Source: Diadema setosum
Lineage: Eukaryota; Echinodermata; Echinoidea; Diadematoida; Diadematidae
Assembly (NCBI RefSeq): GCF_964275005.1
Contig: NC_092701.1
Span: 31,683,919-31,747,918, forward strand
Direction: 5' to 3'
Length of the DNA: 64,000 nucleotides
In this document: positions 60,911 to 64,000 of the stretch, piece by piece
Numbering within the stretch: position 1 is the stretch's first letter
Layout of the letters: the number at the start of each line of letters is the position of its first letter
Notes under the pieces: model-generated
Seen by the model: the letters and a program-made list of their open reading frames with translations, nothing else
Told to the model about the DNA's origin: nothing
Database searches by the model: none
Translations under genes and position numbers: made by a program

Positions 60911-62874
60911 ATATTAGATTAGGTATCCTAATACGACACTCGGATTCTTCAGTTGGATTGCATATGAATGGGAAATCGCTTAAACTTTTGCAATATGCAG
61001 ATGATACCCTTTTGACACTCAACGGTTCAACCCAGGATTTACAAAGTGCTCTTACAATACTTAATGAATTTGCAAATATGTCCAACCTCAAAATTAACGT
61101 AACTAAAACTCAAGTAATATGGATTGGGAAGAACAGAACTTTCAAAAAAGAGATTTTACACGAGTACAAATTAAACTGGATATCTGAAGGATATTTCAGG
61201 TACCTGGGCATTGACTTTTCAGTTAAATTATCTGAAATGGTTAATCACAATTATCAAGAAAAGGTTAAAGAGATAAAATGTCAGAAAGCGATATGGCTGA
61301 AAAGAACATTGACTCCCTTAGGAAGAGTAACGATAGTAAAATCTTTATTGATACCCAAACTGAATCATTTGCTTTTATCTCTTCCAGAACCAAAATTAGA
61401 AATTATGAATGATGTTAACCGATTTTTTTATAAATTTATTTGGCACGATAAACCTGATAAAATAAGTAGGAAACAAATGTGCCAATTATACAGTGATGGT
61501 GGGGTTAAAATGACAGATATTTTTATACATTCTAAATCACTCAGAATATCATGGATAAGAAGATTATTTTGTTATTCAAGTAACGAAAATCTCACTTTAC
61601 ATATGTTCCAATCATTCTTGCCTCCATCATACACATCTCTCCACTTATTCATGGGGGCTGAACATTACAAAGAATTAGCCATTTCAATGCGCAACCCATT
61701 TTGGAAAGAGGTATTATTAGCCTTTTCAGATCTAACTCAGTCCATTGTAGATAATATCGCATGTCAACCCCTTTGGAACAATCCTAGAATACAAGTTAAT
61801 AATAATGTAATTTATTATAAGTCATGGTGTGCTAAGGGGGTACGTTTTGTTAACGATGTTCTAGAAACAGATGGAAAATTTCTTTCATATTTTGATTTTC
61901 AACGTAAATACAATGTACAAGTAAACTTTCTTCAATATTATGGTTTGTGTAATGCTATTCGATTTGGCTATAATAAAAGTGTCATACCTAAGATTATGGA
62001 ACCTACATGTATTATCCCTGAAACATTGTTTTTAATACTGAAAGTGAAAAAAGGTTGTGCACATATCTACCAGGCTTTTTTGAAACATAAGACAAAAGAA
62101 TGTAAAAGTCTTATAAAATGGAAACAGGAGTTTGATTTTGACAATATCATTTGGAGTTTTTATTACCAAATTTCTTTTTATTCAACTGTCGATGTAAACA
62201 TGAGATGGTTTCAGTTCAAGATGCTAAATAGAATTCTTTATCTGAAAGACGCTTTATTGAGATTTAAATTAGTAACAGATAACTTATGTATTTTTTGTAA
62301 TAACAGCGAAGAAACAATTATGCATATATTTTGTTCTTGTATATATTCAAACGAGATATGGTCAAAACTTGAGCTTTGGCTGTCCCGTAATGCTATTCAT
62401 ATTAAGCTTACAAATCAAAATAAATTATTTGGTTTTTATGGACGTAATAACAGTGCCCTCAATTGCATTGTGATTATAGTAAGGGAAGAAATTTTTACAG
62501 CCAAATGCAAAAATTGTTTGCCAGTTTTTGAACAAATCATGTCAGCGATAAAAAGTTATTATGATATGGAAAAGTATATATGTAAAACAAATCTGAAAGA
62601 AAAGAAATTTATGAAAAAGTGGTTACATTTTACTAAATGTTTCTGATTGTGTTTTCTTATGAAATGATTTGTCAGGTAATTTTCTGACACTTTGAAAAGA
62701 ATTTGCAATTTATAATTGATTTTTGTAACTGTTTGCTGTTCTTATTGTATTTAGAATGGCCAAGAATATCATGTGTTAAATCTGCATGTACATACATATC
62801 CCTTTTTGTATATATTTGTGTGTATGATATTATTTAATAAAGGAACCCTGTGGAAGGGGAAAAAAAGGAAAAAA
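60911..62874 (+). mobile_element. Tx1/L1-type LINE, 5'-truncated, open frame
   Basis: The frame is open from before the left edge to 62646. It enters the reverse transcriptase shortly before the catalytic box (LLQYADDTLL), then LKINVTKTQVIWIG, RYLGIDFS, LTPLGRVTIVKSLLIPKLNH, FFYKFIWHDKPDK and a C-terminal zinc-type motif (CIFCNNSEETIMHIFCSC). These match the L1/Tx1 group. It ends in an A-rich tail. An 11-bp direct repeat flanks it (60900-60910, 62875-62885). It lies in the intron upstream of the carboxypeptidase last exon, in the opposite orientation. No internal stop, so the insertion looks recent. Confidence 0.88.
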
Positions 62875-62885
62875 AATATTGTATG
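62875..62885. repeat. Target-site duplication, right
   Basis: AATATTGTATG, identical to 60900-60910. Confidence 0.88.
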
Positions 62886-64000
62886 TATCGACTCATTTCC
62901 CTTCGAGACTTCAACACCAACAAACTCGAGCAGATTTTTGCTAGGTGCTCATATTCTGGCAGGTTTATGATGCAGCATGGCTTATCTTTAGAATGCCGAT
63001 GACAAGGATACGATTAATCCATAAATTATGCGTCATAAATGAACAGGTGCGCGAGACGCCAGCAACGCCGTGTGCGATGATGATGATGCGCCGGAAACAG
63101 TGATCTCGACAACTGTAGTTGGCAGTGATCAACATCGCAAGAAATCTCCCAAATAACATTTTCTTTTTTGGCTCGTTTTACTTCTCCTATGTGATAGACT
63201 ACTCGAAATGTGATTAACACTTGGGCATGTTGTGTCAAACCGCCCAGGAATTTTCGTCTCGTTATTCAGACGTCCATTTTTTCTTTTTACTCTGCTCGTT
63301 TTGTTTGCCTGTTCTGATCATGACGTTGATGTAACTCAAGGCACAACTTGCGCGGTTGCTGCAATTTTGTTCAAACGAGAAATGAAAGTTCATACGTCAG
63401 AGGAAATAGCAGGAACGAAAGTTTGTCGTGTGGGTGTGGCAATTCCCACTTTATTTTTCCTACCTCAGGGTAAGAAGATAAGAGATCTTTCTTTCTTTCT
63501 TTCTTTCTTTTTTGTTTACTTAACTCCCTGCCTATTATGATGAACCAGGTGTGTCGTTCAATATCGTATTCCGGAGGCAACAGCTCAAAAAGAAAAATAC
63601 CTTTCTGAGGAGCATTGGAAGAAGTTACGAGTAGTTTTAATCTATGAGCTCTCTCCAAGCTCATATGATGCACAGATGCTCTGGGACTTGGGGTGTTATC
63701 ACGTGGGATGTGATGGCTAGCGAGGAGGAGGGGGGGGGGGGTAAGACTGACTAAAGGGAGAGCTCTAGAGGAAAGTGAGTTTTTCCGCTCGCCGAGACCA
63801 GGGAGGAGATGAACGGGACTGGTTCGGGATGACATTTCAATCATGCGTGTCATGATGATTCCCGTCTCATCCTATTATCATCCCACGCCTCCGAGTATCT
63901 CTCTTCTCTCCCTCCCTCTTTATTTCTTTCTCTCTCACACACATCTCTTTACCGTTGCCAAAGTAAGTGCTTTATGGAATCAATTTGGAACTCTACACTT
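62886..64000. other. Noncoding, probably intron of the carboxypeptidase gene
   Basis: No exon recognised on either strand. It contains a (TTTC)n run at 63489-63511, a G run at 63730-63740 and a C/T-rich end (63895-63950). Confidence 0.45.

Noticed and set aside
63371-63853. 160-codon open frame on the minus strand
   Set aside because: It crosses simple repeats (TTTC, G run), low complexity, no recognisable domain.

Overview
The window looks like nuclear DNA of a marine invertebrate deuterostome, most likely an echinoderm. Its genes have many short exons with canonical GT-AG introns, it carries an intronless RING/B-box TRIM gene, and the word TAGGCCTA recurs. SINEs, LINEs, Penelope-like elements, foldback MITEs, microsatellites and long poly-G/poly-C runs are dense. 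The species cannot be named from the sequence alone. No bacterial, organellar or CRISPR features were seen.

Host genes. (1) 44-11436 (+) holds the last nine exons of an ABCC4/MRP4-like transporter. They run from Walker A of the second nucleotide-binding domain to the stop codon. Unusually, the exons continue in phase into a PDZ domain and then an acidic tail ending D-T-K-L, a class I PDZ ligand; a long 3' UTR probably follows. (2) 29948-31216 (+) is an intact intronless TRIM-type RING/B-box/coiled-coil gene. It lies in a locus with an apparently identical tandem copy lacking the RING and B-boxes (27213-27795) and an older start-less paralogue fragment (29510-29589). (3) 36635-37745 (-) is a two-exon gene of uncertain nature, possibly the first protein of a retroelement. 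(4) 59598-59911 (-) is the last exon of an M14 carboxypeptidase of the E/N/D type; its upstream intron holds a young LINE.

Repeat landscape. Introns of the ABCC4-like gene carry three tRNA-derived SINEs and three foldback or inverted-repeat elements. 15.2-24.6 kb is gene-poor: a reverse-strand SINE, a perfect 44-bp hairpin, a foldback MITE split by a LINE tail, and an 11-unit tandem array of about 155-bp units. 24.6-27.1 kb is a truncated Penelope-like element with inverted ends. 33.8-36.3 kb and 47.9-52.6 kb are two diverged copies of one segment; the second has gained insertions (including a TTAA-flanked foldback MITE whose empty site survives in the first copy) and a 76-bp inversion. 39.4-44.8 kb has two LINEs of the CR1/L2 group, the first interrupted by a 326-bp MITE. 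60.9-62.9 kb is a 5'-truncated Tx1/L1-type LINE with an 11-bp target-site duplication.

The most notable biology is the transporter-PDZ fusion. If transcripts confirm it, a channel-like ABC exporter carries both a scaffold domain and a scaffold ligand on one chain. The TRIM duplication is either very recent or an assembly artefact. All coordinates and splice junctions were read by eye; no alignment or database search was run.
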